Assembly (NCBI RefSeq): GCF_003335045.1
Contig: NZ_QOZG01000003.1
Coordinates: 486,276 to 550,275 of the forward strand
Reading direction: 5' to 3'
Origin: Paramesorhizobium salinisoli
GTDB taxonomy: Bacteria; Pseudomonadota; Alphaproteobacteria; Rhizobiales; Rhizobiaceae
DNA length: 64,000 nt
Shown: one piece after another, positions 28,776 to 37,459 of the stretch
Position numbering within the stretch: the first letter of the stretch is position 1
How the letters are laid out: each line of letters starts with the position of its first letter
The notes under the pieces: model-generated
The model's input: the letters and a program-made list of their open reading frames with translations, nothing else
Databases searched by the model: none
What the model was told of the DNA's origin: nothing
Translations under genes and position numbers: made by a program

Positions 28776-29939
28776 ATGGATTTCGGTCTGAGCGAAGAGC
28801 AGAGGCTGATCGTCGAGACAACCAGGGCTTTTGTCGAAAACGAGCTTTATCCGCATGAAGCGGAAGTCGAGCGCACCGGCGTCCTGCGCCCGGAACTTGT
28901 GGACGAGATCAAGCAAAAGGCCATTGAATCGGGCCTCTATGCCGCCAATATGCCTGAATCGGTCGGCGGCGCAGGCCTCGATACGGTCACCTGGTTGCTT
29001 TACGAAAAGGAGCTCGGCCACGCCAATTACGCGCTCCACTGGACCTGCGTGGGGCGGCCTTCCAACATCCTTCTCGCGGGCACGGATGCCCAAAAGGAAA
29101 AATACCTCTATCCCTGCATTCGCGGCGAGAAATCCGATTGTCTCGCCATGACCGAGCCCAGCGCGGGTTCCGACCTGCGCGGCATGAAGGCGACCGCCGT
29201 GGAAAAAGGCGGCGACTGGATCGTCAACGGCACCAAGCACTTCATCAGCCATGCGATGGAGGCCGATTTCGTCATTCTTTTCGTGGCCTCCGGCGAGGAG
29301 GACACCCCGCGCGGCAAAAAGAAGAAGATCACCGCCTTCTTCGTAGACAAGGGTCATCCCGGGATGACGATCCGCGAAGGCTATCGCAACGTCTCGCATC
29401 GCGGCTATTCCAACGCCATTATCGAGTTCGACGATTGCCGCTTGCCCCATGACGCCATTCTCGGAGAGGTGCATAAAGGCTTCGAGGTGGCCAATAGCTG
29501 GCTCGGCGCGACGCGCCTGCAGGTGGCCGCCACCTGCCTTGGCCGCGCCGAACGCGCGCTTTCCCATGCCATCGAATATGCCGCGCAACGCGAACAGTTC
29601 GGCCAAAAGATCGGCAAGTTCCAGGGCGTGTCCTTCAAGCTCGCCGATATGGCAACCGAGTTGAAAGCCGCCGACCTCCTGACATTCGAGGCAGGCTGGA
29701 AATTCGACCAGGGTACAGTGACGGATGCCGACATGGCCATGGCCAAGCTCAAGGCAACGGAAGTTCTCGCCTTCGTCGCCGATGAGGCGATCCAGATCCA
29801 TGGCGGCATGGGCTTGATGGACGATCTGCCGCTCGAGCGCATCTGGCGCGACGCCCGCGTCGAACGCATCTGGGAAGGTACATCCGAGATCCAGCGTCAC
29901 ATCATCTCCCGCGCCCTGCTGCGCTCTCACGGTGCATGA
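28776..29939 (+). CDS. Acyl-CoA dehydrogenase, probable gamma-butyrobetainyl-CoA dehydrogenase
   Basis: A 387-residue flavoprotein of the acyl-CoA dehydrogenase family. It has the N-terminal helical domain (MDFGLSEEQRLIVETTRAF), the middle beta domain (AMTEPSAGSDLRGMK) and the C-terminal domain with IQIHGGMGLMDD and IWEGTSEIQRH. With the CoA ligase and CaiD-like hydratase downstream it would convert gamma-butyrobetainyl-CoA to crotonobetainyl-CoA. The substrate is inferred from the operon, not from residues. It begins four bases after lcdH and overlaps the ligase gene (ATGA). Confidence 0.88.
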   Translation: MDFGLSEEQRLIVETTRAFVENELYPHEAEVERTGVLRPELVDEIKQKAIESGLYAANMPESVGGAGLDTVTWLLYEKELGHANYALHWTCVGRPSNILLAGTDAQKEKYLYPCIRGEKSDCLAMTEPSAGSDLRGMKATAVEKGGDWIVNGTKHFISHAMEADFVILFVASGEEDTPRGKKKKITAFFVDKGHPGMTIREGYRNVSHRGYSNAIIEFDDCRLPHDAILGEVHKGFEVANSWLGATRLQVAATCLGRAERALSHAIEYAAQREQFGQKIGKFQGVSFKLADMATELKAADLLTFEAGWKFDQGTVTDADMAMAKLKATEVLAFVADEAIQIHGGMGLMDDLPLERIWRDARVERIWEGTSEIQRHIISRALLRSHGA

Positions 29940-32014
29940 TGGCCCATAAGCTTGACCGTCTGCTTCGCCCGAAATCCATCGCCGTCTTTGGCGGCCTGCA
30001 AGCCGCCGAAGTCATAAAGCAATCGCAGAAAATGGGGTTTTCAGGTGAAATCTGGCCTGTGCATCCCCGGCATGACGAGGTGTTGGGCCTCAGGGCCTAT
30101 CGCTCCGTCGCCGACCTGCCCGGCAGCCCTGACGCCGCCTTCGTCGGCGTCAACCGCTTCCTCACTCTCGATATCGTGCGCGAACTGCGCGAAGTAGGCG
30201 CGGGCGTCGCCGTCTGCTATGCCTCGGGCTTTCTGGAAGCCGGCGCGGACGATGCGGACGGCGCGAGGCTGCAGGACGAGCTTGTCGAAGCCGCAGGCGA
30301 CATGCCGATCATCGGGCCGAACTGCTACGGCCTCATCAACTATTGCGACGGCGCGCTGCTCTGGCCTGACCAGCATGGCGGGCGGCGGCTTTCACCTGAC
30401 GAGAAGGGCGTCGCCATCATCACCCAATCCTCCAACATCGCCATCAACATGACGATGCAGACGCGCGGCCTGCCGATCGCCCATATCATGACGGCGGGCA
30501 ACCAGGCGCAGACCGGCCTGCCCGACATGGCCATCGCGCTGATCGAGGATGAACGCGTGACGGCGCTAGGCCTCCATATCGAAGCCTTCCAGTCGGCATC
30601 CAGTTTCGAGGCGCTGGCGAAACGCGCCCGCGAGCTGCAAAAACCCATCGTCGCCATGAAGGTTGGCCGCTCAGCCCAGGCGCAAGCGGCAACCGTCTCG
30701 CACACAGCCTCGCTGGCAGGATCGGACGCCGCATCCGACGCCTTCCTGAAAAGGCTTGGCATCGCCCGCGTCAATTCGATTTCATCCTTCCTTGAAACGC
30801 TGAAGCTCCTTCATGTGCATGGACCTCTCGACGGCAATACGCTCTCATCGATGAGCTGTTCCGGCGGCGAGGCGTCCGTCATGGCCGATGCCGCTGAAGG
30901 CAGGACCGTCGAATTCCCGCCGCTGACGCCAGAACATCGCGCCCATGTCAAATCGACGCTCGGGCCGCTGGTCGCCGTTGCCAACCCGCTCGACTATCAC
31001 ACCTTCATCTGGAACGATGAGCCGGCGCTGACGCGGACATTCACCGCCATGGTTTCCGGCGGCTTTTCGCTCAACTGCCTCGTCATCGATTTCCCGCGCA
31101 GGGATCGTTGTTCGGATGTCGACTGGTGGGCGACGGTGCGTGGCTTCGAAGCCGCGCTGAAGGCTAACAGGGCCAAAGGCGCCATGATCGCCTCGCTGTC
31201 GGAGAATATTCCCGAGGATTATATGGCGGATCTGATGGCGCGCGGCATCGCCCCCCTCTGCGGCATCACCGAGGCCTTCGACGCCGCGCAAGCCGCAGCC
31301 TTCATCGGCGAGGCGTGGAAAAAGCCGCTTGCCCCGCCTGTTGCCTGCCCAATGGCAAAGATTGATGCAGATCAGCAAACGGTGGACGAAGCGCAGGCGA
31401 AATCCCTTCTTCGCCGCCATGGCTTGCCGGTCCCGGCAGGCAGAAGCTGCGTGAATGCCGATGAGGCCGTGGCCGCCGCCGAAAGCCTCGGCTATCCCGT
31501 CGCGCTGAAAGCGTTGGGCGTCGCCCATAAATCCGAGATGAATGCCGTGCGACTCGGTCTGGACGATGCTGGAGCGATCCGGTCGGCAGCCGGCGAACTC
31601 GTGCATCTCGGTTCCGGCCTCTATGTCGAACGGATGGTCACCGGAACGGTTTGCGAATTGCTGGTCGGCATCGTCGACGACCCGCAATTCGGACCCGTCA
31701 TGACACTCGGGACAGGCGGCGTTCTCGTGGAACTGTTGCAGGATACCGTAACCGTCCTCCTGCCTTCGAGCCGTGACGACATCGAGGCCGCGTTGCGTTC
31801 CCTCCGGATGTTCCCCCTGCTCGACGGCTATCGCGGCAGGCCGAAGGCGGACCTGGAGGCAGCACTGGACGCCATTCATGCGATCGCCGCCTTCGCCGTG
31901 GCGCATGCCGGGCGGATTTCGGAACTCGATATCAACCCGCTACTTGTCTGCGGCGAGGGAAAAGGCGCATGGATTGCCGATGCCCTGCTCGTCACCAAAG
32001 GAGAGCTGAAATGA
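29936..32014 (+). CDS. NDP-forming acyl-CoA ligase, probable betaine-acid CoA activation
   Basis: A 692-residue single-chain acetate-CoA-ligase-type enzyme. Its order is a CoA-binding domain (about 1-130, LRPKSIAVFGG), two succinyl-CoA-ligase-like domains (about 150-440), and a C-terminal ATP-grasp domain (about 470-690; VALKALGVAHKSEMNAVRL, ELDINPLLV). Proteins of this type make acyl-CoA from acid, CoA and ATP with release of ADP. In this operon the likely substrates are gamma-butyrobetaine, crotonobetaine or carnitine. The phosphohistidine-type region reads VSHTASLAGSD. Two adjacent ATGs (29936, 29939) are possible starts. Confidence 0.85.
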   Translation: MMAHKLDRLLRPKSIAVFGGLQAAEVIKQSQKMGFSGEIWPVHPRHDEVLGLRAYRSVADLPGSPDAAFVGVNRFLTLDIVRELREVGAGVAVCYASGFLEAGADDADGARLQDELVEAAGDMPIIGPNCYGLINYCDGALLWPDQHGGRRLSPDEKGVAIITQSSNIAINMTMQTRGLPIAHIMTAGNQAQTGLPDMAIALIEDERVTALGLHIEAFQSASSFEALAKRARELQKPIVAMKVGRSAQAQAATVSHTASLAGSDAASDAFLKRLGIARVNSISSFLETLKLLHVHGPLDGNTLSSMSCSGGEASVMADAAEGRTVEFPPLTPEHRAHVKSTLGPLVAVANPLDYHTFIWNDEPALTRTFTAMVSGGFSLNCLVIDFPRRDRCSDVDWWATVRGFEAALKANRAKGAMIASLSENIPEDYMADLMARGIAPLCGITEAFDAAQAAAFIGEAWKKPLAPPVACPMAKIDADQQTVDEAQAKSLLRRHGLPVPAGRSCVNADEAVAAAESLGYPVALKALGVAHKSEMNAVRLGLDDAGAIRSAAGELVHLGSGLYVERMVTGTVCELLVGIVDDPQFGPVMTLGTGGVLVELLQDTVTVLLPSSRDDIEAALRSLRMFPLLDGYRGRPKADLEAALDAIHAIAAFAVAHAGRISELDINPLLVCGEGKGAWIADALLVTKGELK

Positions 32015-32793
32015 GCGACGTGATCAGGACGCGCCGCGAAGGCGGTATTCTCGAAGTCACGCTGGACCGGCCGAAGGCCAATGCCATCGACCTGAAGACC
32101 AGCCGGCTGATGGGCGAAACCTTCCAGGCATTCCGCGACGATCCCGATCTGCGCGTCGCCATCGTTCAGACGGCGGGCGACAAGTTCTTCTGCGCCGGAT
32201 GGGACTTGAAGGCCGCGGCAGGCGGCGATGCGGTCGATGGCGATTACGGCGTGGGCGGCTTCGGCGGATTGCAGGAGCTGCGCGACCTCAACAAGCCGGT
32301 CATCGCCGCTGTCAATGGCATGGCCGTCGGCGGCGGGTTCGAACTGGCGCTTTCCTGCGACCTGATTTACGCCTCCGATCATTCCACCTTCGCCCTGCCG
32401 GAAATCCGCGCGGGAACGCTGGCCGATGCCGCGACGGTCAAGCTGCCGAAGCGCATCCCCTATCATGTCGCCATGGACCTGCTTTTTACGGGCCGCTGGA
32501 TGGATGCCGCCGAGGCGCATCGCTGGGGTCTCGTCAACGAAATCCTGCCGAAGGACAGGCTCATGGACCGCGTCTGGGAGATCGCCCGCCTGCTCGAAAG
32601 CGGCCCGCCACTGGTATTCGCCGCCATCAAGGAGGTCGCGCGGGAAGCGGAGAACATGAATTTCCAGCAGGCCATGAACATGATCACCAAGCGCAAATTC
32701 CGCACCGTCGATATTCTCTATGCATCCGAAGACGGTCAGGAAGGCTTCAAGGCCTTCGCTGAGAAGCGCGATCCCGTGTGGAAAGGTAGATGA
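32011..32793 (+). CDS. CaiD-like enoyl-CoA hydratase (carnitinyl-CoA dehydratase)
   Basis: A 260-residue crotonase-fold enzyme with oxyanion-hole segments DKFFCAGWDLKAAA and NGMAVGGGFELALSC and a long helical C-terminus. Length and style match CaiD, which interconverts crotonobetainyl-CoA and carnitinyl-CoA. It links the gamma-butyrobetaine branch to carnitine. ATG at 32011 overlaps the ligase stop; AAAGGAGAGC lies upstream. Confidence 0.88.
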   Translation: MSDVIRTRREGGILEVTLDRPKANAIDLKTSRLMGETFQAFRDDPDLRVAIVQTAGDKFFCAGWDLKAAAGGDAVDGDYGVGGFGGLQELRDLNKPVIAAVNGMAVGGGFELALSCDLIYASDHSTFALPEIRAGTLADAATVKLPKRIPYHVAMDLLFTGRWMDAAEAHRWGLVNEILPKDRLMDRVWEIARLLESGPPLVFAAIKEVAREAENMNFQQAMNMITKRKFRTVDILYASEDGQEGFKAFAEKRDPVWKGR

Positions 32794-33736
32794 GCACCGA
32801 CTATGTCAGTTTGATCGACGGGGAAACATGGGCGTTTATCGAGCGCACCCACAGTTTCTATCCACCTGACACGGTGAACCTCACGGTTGAGCAGCAGCGC
32901 GAAATCTATGACCGCATGGCCCAGGCGTTTCACGCAGGCAAGCCCGCCAGCATCGTCTCCGTCGATACGTTATCGAAGCCCGCATGCATCGCATTCCGAT
33001 CAGGGTCTATGTCAAGAAAGCCATCGAGCCGGATGCCATTTGCCTCTATTTCCATGGCGGCGGTTTTGTCGTCGGCGGGCTCCACAGCCATGACGATGTC
33101 TGCGCCGAACTGTGCGAGGCGACCGGCTTTCGCATTATCTCTGTCGATTACCGGCTCGCCCCGGAGCATCCGCATCCCGCTTCATTCGAGGATTGCCTTG
33201 CTGTCTTCCACCATATCGCTGCGGCGTCGCATCTACCGATCGTGCTCAGCGGCGATAGCGCCGGCGGCAATCTTGCCGCTTCCGTCACGCATCATACACG
33301 CTGCGGCGAACGCGCGCCCGTCGGTCAGGTTCTGATCTATCCGGGATTGGGCGGCAGGATGGATGAGGGCTCCTACCTCGCGCATGGGCAAGCGCCCATG
33401 CTCACGACCGGCGATGTGCAATATTATGCGCAAATCAGGAGCGGCGGCCGTGACTGGTCGAACGATCCCCGCTTCGCGCCGCTTTCCGATCCTGATTTTT
33501 CCAACCTCCCCGCCACCATCGTCATATCCGCCGAATGCGACCCGCTTTCCGATGACGGGCGGCACTATTGCGACCGGATCGTCGCCGCGGGCGGCAAAGC
33601 CTTGTGGAGAAACGAGCAGGGCCTCGTCCATGGCTATCTCCGCGCACGCCACAGCGTCGAACGTGCAGGCGCAAGCTTCCGCCGCATTTGCGAGGCGGTT
33701 CAGGCGCTTGGGCTGAACGGCTGGCCTGTTTTCTAG
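32790..33736 (+). pseudogene. Alpha/beta hydrolase with a frameshift
   Basis: Two overlapping frames together match one HGGG-type alpha/beta hydrolase of about 315 residues. The first frame (from ATG 32790, overlapping the CaiD-like stop) supplies the N-terminus MSTDYVSLIDGETWAFIER. The second supplies HGGGFVVGG, the nucleophile motif GDSAGGN, the acidic region SAECDPLSDD and the catalytic His in GLVHGY. The switch is near 32968, where one base appears to be missing (GATACGTT where GATACGGTT would restore the frame). All catalytic residues lie in the second frame, so a shorter product from 32984 is conceivable. It may be a true mutation or a sequencing error. Operon position suggests hydrolysis of a carnitine ester or carnitinyl thioester. 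Confidence 0.8.
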
Positions 33737-33759
33737 AACGGTTTTGATGGAATCGCGAG

Positions 33760-33919
33760 GCGCCCCCCTCTGCCCTGCCGGGCATCTCCCCCGCAAGGGG
33801 GGAGATTGGCCTTCACGGCTGTCCAGCCAATCGCCAGCGTCGCAGAATAGTGAACCGTCATGAGAACAGCCAATCTCCCCCCTTGCGGGGGAGATGTCCG
33901 GCAGGGCAGAGGGGGGCGC
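33760..33919. repeat. Rhizobial intergenic inverted repeat, 51-bp arms
   Basis: The left arm (33760-33810) and right arm (33869-33919) are inverted copies identical at 50 of 51 positions, separated by 58 bp. Each arm contains an internal hairpin around CTCCCCCGCAAGGGGGGAG. This G/C-run sequence is a dispersed intergenic type common in Rhizobiales. Lying between convergent operons, it probably also stops transcription from both sides. Confidence 0.9.
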
Positions 33920-33962
33920 TGTCCCGCCAGCGTTTCTATTTAAAAATGAACCGCTCTGATCT

Positions 33963-34790
33963 TCACCCCAGCTTCGACGGGATCAACCTCTCCAGCCGGC
34001 GGAACAGGAAAACAATGACGCCGGTGATGACGAGATAGAAGGCGGCGAGCAGCAGCAGTGGCTCATAGGTGATGAACATATCCTGCCGCACGCGTGACGC
34101 CACCGCGTAGAGATCGATCACGGTGATCGTCGCGACAAGCGGCGTCGCCTTCAATTGCAGCACCGCCTCGCCCGCCAGTGTCGGCAAGGCCCGATGGATC
34201 GCCTGCGGCAGCCATATCCGCCGCAAAATCGTAAAGCGCCGCATGCCGAAGGCACGTGCCGCCTCCAATTGCCCTTTCGGCACGCCGGCAAACGCCCCAC
34301 GCATCACCTCACCCTCGTACCCGGCATAGGACAGCGTCAGGGCCAGCACTGCATAAGGCCAGGCTTGGCGCAGATAGGGCCACAGTTCCGATTCGCGTAT
34401 CCAGGGATATTGCGGGAACAGCGAGCCGAGCCCGTAATAGAGCAGCCAGAGCTGCAACAGCAGCGGCGTGCCACGAATGATTGTGCAAAAGGCGCGCGCC
34501 GGCACTGCGACAATGGCAGGCCCCGCCGCCTGCGCCAGTCCGAGCGGCACCGCCAGCAGGAAACCGAGGACGCACGTCACCGCGAGGATCCAGATCGTGC
34601 GCCACAGGCCCTGCGCGATCAGGCCGTAATAGTTGGGCAGCCAGTCCCATCTGAGAAAGAAGATCGAGGCGGCAACCAGCCCGAGCCCGATCAGCGCCAG
34701 CACGATGCGATGTGGCGCGAGACGGCGAGCCTCCGTGTCTCCATTCTGCTTGGGCGCGATGCGAAAGGTTTGAACCGCCGTCTCGGTCAT
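33963..34790 (-). CDS. Amino-acid ABC transporter permease (HisM/ArtM type)
   Basis: A 275-residue inner-membrane permease with about six hydrophobic segments. The EAA loop GQLEAARAFGMRRFTILRRI contacts the ATPase. The segment IIRGTPLLLQLWLLYYG is typical of polar amino-acid permeases. The ATG at 34790 is selected because GGGAGA is seven bases upstream; the ATG six bases earlier is too close to it. Last gene of a four-gene transporter operon. Confidence 0.9.
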   Translation of the reverse strand: MTETAVQTFRIAPKQNGDTEARRLAPHRIVLALIGLGLVAASIFFLRWDWLPNYYGLIAQGLWRTIWILAVTCVLGFLLAVPLGLAQAAGPAIVAVPARAFCTIIRGTPLLLQLWLLYYGLGSLFPQYPWIRESELWPYLRQAWPYAVLALTLSYAGYEGEVMRGAFAGVPKGQLEAARAFGMRRFTILRRIWLPQAIHRALPTLAGEAVLQLKATPLVATITVIDLYAVASRVRQDMFITYEPLLLLAAFYLVITGVIVFLFRRLERLIPSKLG

Positions 34791-34803
34791 CCTCATATCT
34801 CCC

Positions 34804-35553
34804 TCAGGCCTCCCTGATCGACGGCATGCCGCGGCGCGCCCATATTTCCACCCTGCCGATGATCGCATTGGAAGAGAGAGTGACCAGCAGATAGAGTACT
34901 CCAGCCGCCATGTAGAACAGGAAATAGGCCTTGGTCGCGCCCGCCGCCTGCCGGGTTTCAAGCGTCAATTCGCTGAAGCCGACAACGGCGAGCAAGGCCG
35001 TGTCCTTGGTCGCGATCAGCCAGAGATTGGCGAGCCCCGGCAATGCATGGGGCAGCATGGCGGGCAGGATGATGCGCCGCATCATCACGCCGGGTGACAT
35101 GCCATAGGCGCGCGCAGCCTCGATTTCGCCCTGCGGGATCGCCTTTATCGCGCCGCGCAACACTTCGGTTCCGTAGGCGCCCTGCACGAAGCCGAGCACG
35201 ACGATACCCGCCACCAGACCGCTGATATTGACGGGCGCATAGCCCATGGCCTCCAGAACGCGATTGATCAGGTCGGTCCCCGCATAATAGAGCAGCAGGA
35301 TCAGCACGAGTTCGGGAACAGCGCGCACGATGGTGGTGTAGATCGCCAGGATATCGCGAATGACCGGCCCGCCATAGAGCTTGCCATACGCGCCCAATGT
35401 GCCGATCAGCAGCCCAAGACCGAACGCGCCAAATGCGATCTGCAGCGAATTCGCCAGCCCACGCAGCAGATTGCCGCCCCAGCCCGGCGGTACCGGCGAA
35501 AGAAGCTCGAACATACCGGAGATGGCGGCGGGAAAAATCGATGCGTCGGCCAA
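34804..35553 (-). CDS. Amino-acid ABC transporter permease (HisQ type)
   Basis: A 249-residue permease partner. It has the EAA loop GEIEAARAYGMSPGVMMRRI and the segment IVRAVPELVLILLLYY. It is followed after 13 bases by the second permease. Together with the ATPase and binding protein it forms an importer of the basic amino acid/opine class. Confidence 0.9.
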   Translation of the reverse strand: MADASIFPAAISGMFELLSPVPPGWGGNLLRGLANSLQIAFGAFGLGLLIGTLGAYGKLYGGPVIRDILAIYTTIVRAVPELVLILLLYYAGTDLINRVLEAMGYAPVNISGLVAGIVVLGFVQGAYGTEVLRGAIKAIPQGEIEAARAYGMSPGVMMRRIILPAMLPHALPGLANLWLIATKDTALLAVVGFSELTLETRQAAGATKAYFLFYMAAGVLYLLVTLSSNAIIGRVEIWARRGMPSIREA

Positions 35554-35599
35554 GCCGTTCTCGCTTTACGGGTTATGAATGGACGCCAGATGATGAAAT

Positions 35600-35627
35600 G
35601 CCGGAGGAAGCGTGTCGCTCCTCCGGC
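35600..35627 (-). terminator. Intercistronic hairpin after the binding-protein gene
   Basis: GCCGGAGGA (35600-35608) and TCCTCCGGC (35619-35627) form a 9-bp stem with a 10-nt loop, six bases past the stop of the binding-protein gene and before the permease genes. Such hairpins commonly raise the amount of binding protein relative to the permeases by protecting mRNA or partly terminating. Confidence 0.65.
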
Positions 35628-35632
35628 TCATC

Positions 35633-36412
35633 TCAGCCGCCATAGATATCGAAGGTGAAATACTTCTTCGATATCTCGTCATATTTTCCGTTTGCACGGA
35701 TGTCCTTGATGGCGGCGTTGATCTTTTCCCTTAACTGGTCTTCTCCCTTGCGCATGCCCACGCCGACGCCTGGTCCGAGGACTTCGATATCATCGGCCAC
35801 CGTGCCCTTGATCTCGCAACATTTCCCCGCATCGGTCGCAGCGAAGGTTTCCAGCGCCAGCGAATCCGCCTGCGTCGCATCGATGCGCCCGGCAGCCAGA
35901 TCCTGATTAGCCTCGTCCTGGGTCTGGTATTCCTTGATTTCGGCGGCCGTGTCCGCGAAATGCTTCTTGGCATAGACCTGATGAATCGTCGAAACCTGCA
36001 CGCCGAGCACCTTGCCCTTCATGCCCTCCGGCGTCGCATCCATCTTCACGTCCTTGGAGCCGAGGATGACCGTCGGCGTGTTGTAATACTTGTCGGAAAA
36101 ATCGATCGTCTTCTTGCGTTCGTCGGTTATCGACATGGAGGCCGTGATGATGTCGATCTTCTTGGTCGTGAGCGCCGGAATGATGCCGTCCCAGGCAACC
36201 GGCGTGATAACGCAATCGAGCTTCGCCTGTTCGCAGATCGCCATGGCGATCTCGACTTCCCAGCCATTCCATTTGCCCGATGCATCCGGCGAGGCGAATG
36301 GCGGATAGGGTTCGGCGGCGATACCGACCTTGATCGTTTCGGCGCTTGCGGTTCCCATTCCAGCCATGATCAGCGTAACGGCGGTTACGGCCGTTTTCAG
36401 AAAAGCCTTCAT
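35633..36412 (-). CDS. Periplasmic basic amino-acid binding protein
   Basis: A 259-residue LAO/HisJ-type solute-binding protein with signal peptide (MKAFLKTAVTAVTL, cleavage near ASA-ETI). Ligand-site elements include EPYPPFASPD, GWEVEIAMAICEQ and SITDERKKTIDFS. The ATG at 36412 has GGAG six bases upstream; two more in-frame ATGs a few codons earlier are less well placed. Arginine or a modified arginine is a reasonable ligand given the neighbouring genes, but cannot be read from sequence. Confidence 0.9.
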   Translation of the reverse strand: MKAFLKTAVTAVTLIMAGMGTASAETIKVGIAAEPYPPFASPDASGKWNGWEVEIAMAICEQAKLDCVITPVAWDGIIPALTTKKIDIITASMSITDERKKTIDFSDKYYNTPTVILGSKDVKMDATPEGMKGKVLGVQVSTIHQVYAKKHFADTAAEIKEYQTQDEANQDLAAGRIDATQADSLALETFAATDAGKCCEIKGTVADDIEVLGPGVGVGMRKGEDQLREKINAAIKDIRANGKYDEISKKYFTFDIYGG

Positions 36413-36460
36413 TTTCATCTCCATTTTTCCTTCGTTCCCCGGGATTTTCTCCCCGTTTTT

Positions 36461-37285
36461 TCAAGAAACACTGCGAATAAACTGCTTCAAACGTTCGGAT
36501 TTCGGCGATCCGAACACTGTTTCCGGCCGCCCCTCTTCCTCGACGACGCCGTTGTGCAGATACATCACATGGCTCGCCACTTCGCGGGCGAACTTCATCT
36601 CGTGGGTGACGAGCAGCATCGTGCGCCCCTCTTTCGCGAGATCGGCGATCACCTTCAGAACCTCGCCCACGAGTTCCGGATCGAGCGCCGACGTCGGTTC
36701 ATCGAACAGCATGACACGCGGCTGGATGGCGAGCGCCCGCGCGATGGCGCCCCGCTGCTGCTGGCCGCCGGAGAGATAGGCAGGATAGACATCGCGTTTT
36801 TCGGAAAGCCCAACCCGCTCAAGCAGTTGCTCGCCAATCGCGATCGCCTCGTCGCGCTTTACGCCGAGAACATGAATGGGCACTTCGATGACGTTCTGGA
36901 TCAGCGTCATATGCTGCCAGAGATTGAAATTCTGGAAGACCATGCCAAGGCGGCTGCGGATGCGCTCGATCTGGCGACGGTCGGCCGGATATTGCCCGCC
37001 ATGGCCATCGCTGATCATCCGCACATCCTCGCCATTGATGCGGATGACGCCACTGGTCGGATTTTCTAGGAAATTGATGCATCTGAGAAAGGTGGACTTC
37101 CCCGACCCGCTGCCGCCGATCAGCGCAACCACATCACCGTCTCGCGCGGTCAGCGAAACACCCTTGAGAACTTCGAGCTCGCCGAAACATTTGTGCAGGT
37201 CCCGGACATGGATGGCTTCGGCCTGCTCGCTCGTCACCGGATGGAGAGGATCCGCCGAAACGGCTGTGGCCAAAGGCGCAGTCAT
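36461..37285 (-). CDS. Amino-acid ABC transporter ATPase (HisP/OccP type)
   Basis: A 274-residue ATPase, first gene of the transporter operon. Walker A GGSGSGKST, signature LSGGQQQRGAIARAL, Walker B VMLFDEPTSALDPE and switch His in VTHEM are intact. The GHGGQYPADRRQIERIR insertion after the Q-loop approach is typical of histidine/octopine transporters. It is divergent from the deiminase-like gene. Confidence 0.92.
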   Translation of the reverse strand: MTAPLATAVSADPLHPVTSEQAEAIHVRDLHKCFGELEVLKGVSLTARDGDVVALIGGSGSGKSTFLRCINFLENPTSGVIRINGEDVRMISDGHGGQYPADRRQIERIRSRLGMVFQNFNLWQHMTLIQNVIEVPIHVLGVKRDEAIAIGEQLLERVGLSEKRDVYPAYLSGGQQQRGAIARALAIQPRVMLFDEPTSALDPELVGEVLKVIADLAKEGRTMLLVTHEMKFAREVASHVMYLHNGVVEEEGRPETVFGSPKSERLKQFIRSVS

Positions 37286-37393
37286 TCCATGCCATCCATA
37301 TATCGTGGTTCCGCACGATTGCTCATCAAATCACTCGATCCGCCTCTTTTCTCACCATGGGTCTGAACTGCCCAAATTAGGCTCATCACACCA

Positions 37394-37414
37394 CTTGCGC
37401 TGTAATTATGCAAG
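37394..37414. promoter_or_regulatory. Palindrome in the transporter/deiminase divergent gap
   Basis: CTTGC (37394-37398) and GCAAG (37410-37414) are inverted 11 bp apart, centred on TAATTA-like sequence, in the 174-bp gap that must contain both promoters. It is a candidate operator for the TetR regulator encoded in the + operon. There is no direct evidence beyond position and symmetry. Confidence 0.35.
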
Positions 37415-37459
37415 CGTATAAATACTCCCAGTGTAAATTTTTCAAGCGAGCGCAAAAGC

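Noticed and set aside
30845..31906. 353-codon antisense frame in the CoA ligase gene
   Set aside because: It is a shadow frame in high-GC coding DNA, without a start signal or a recognisable domain.
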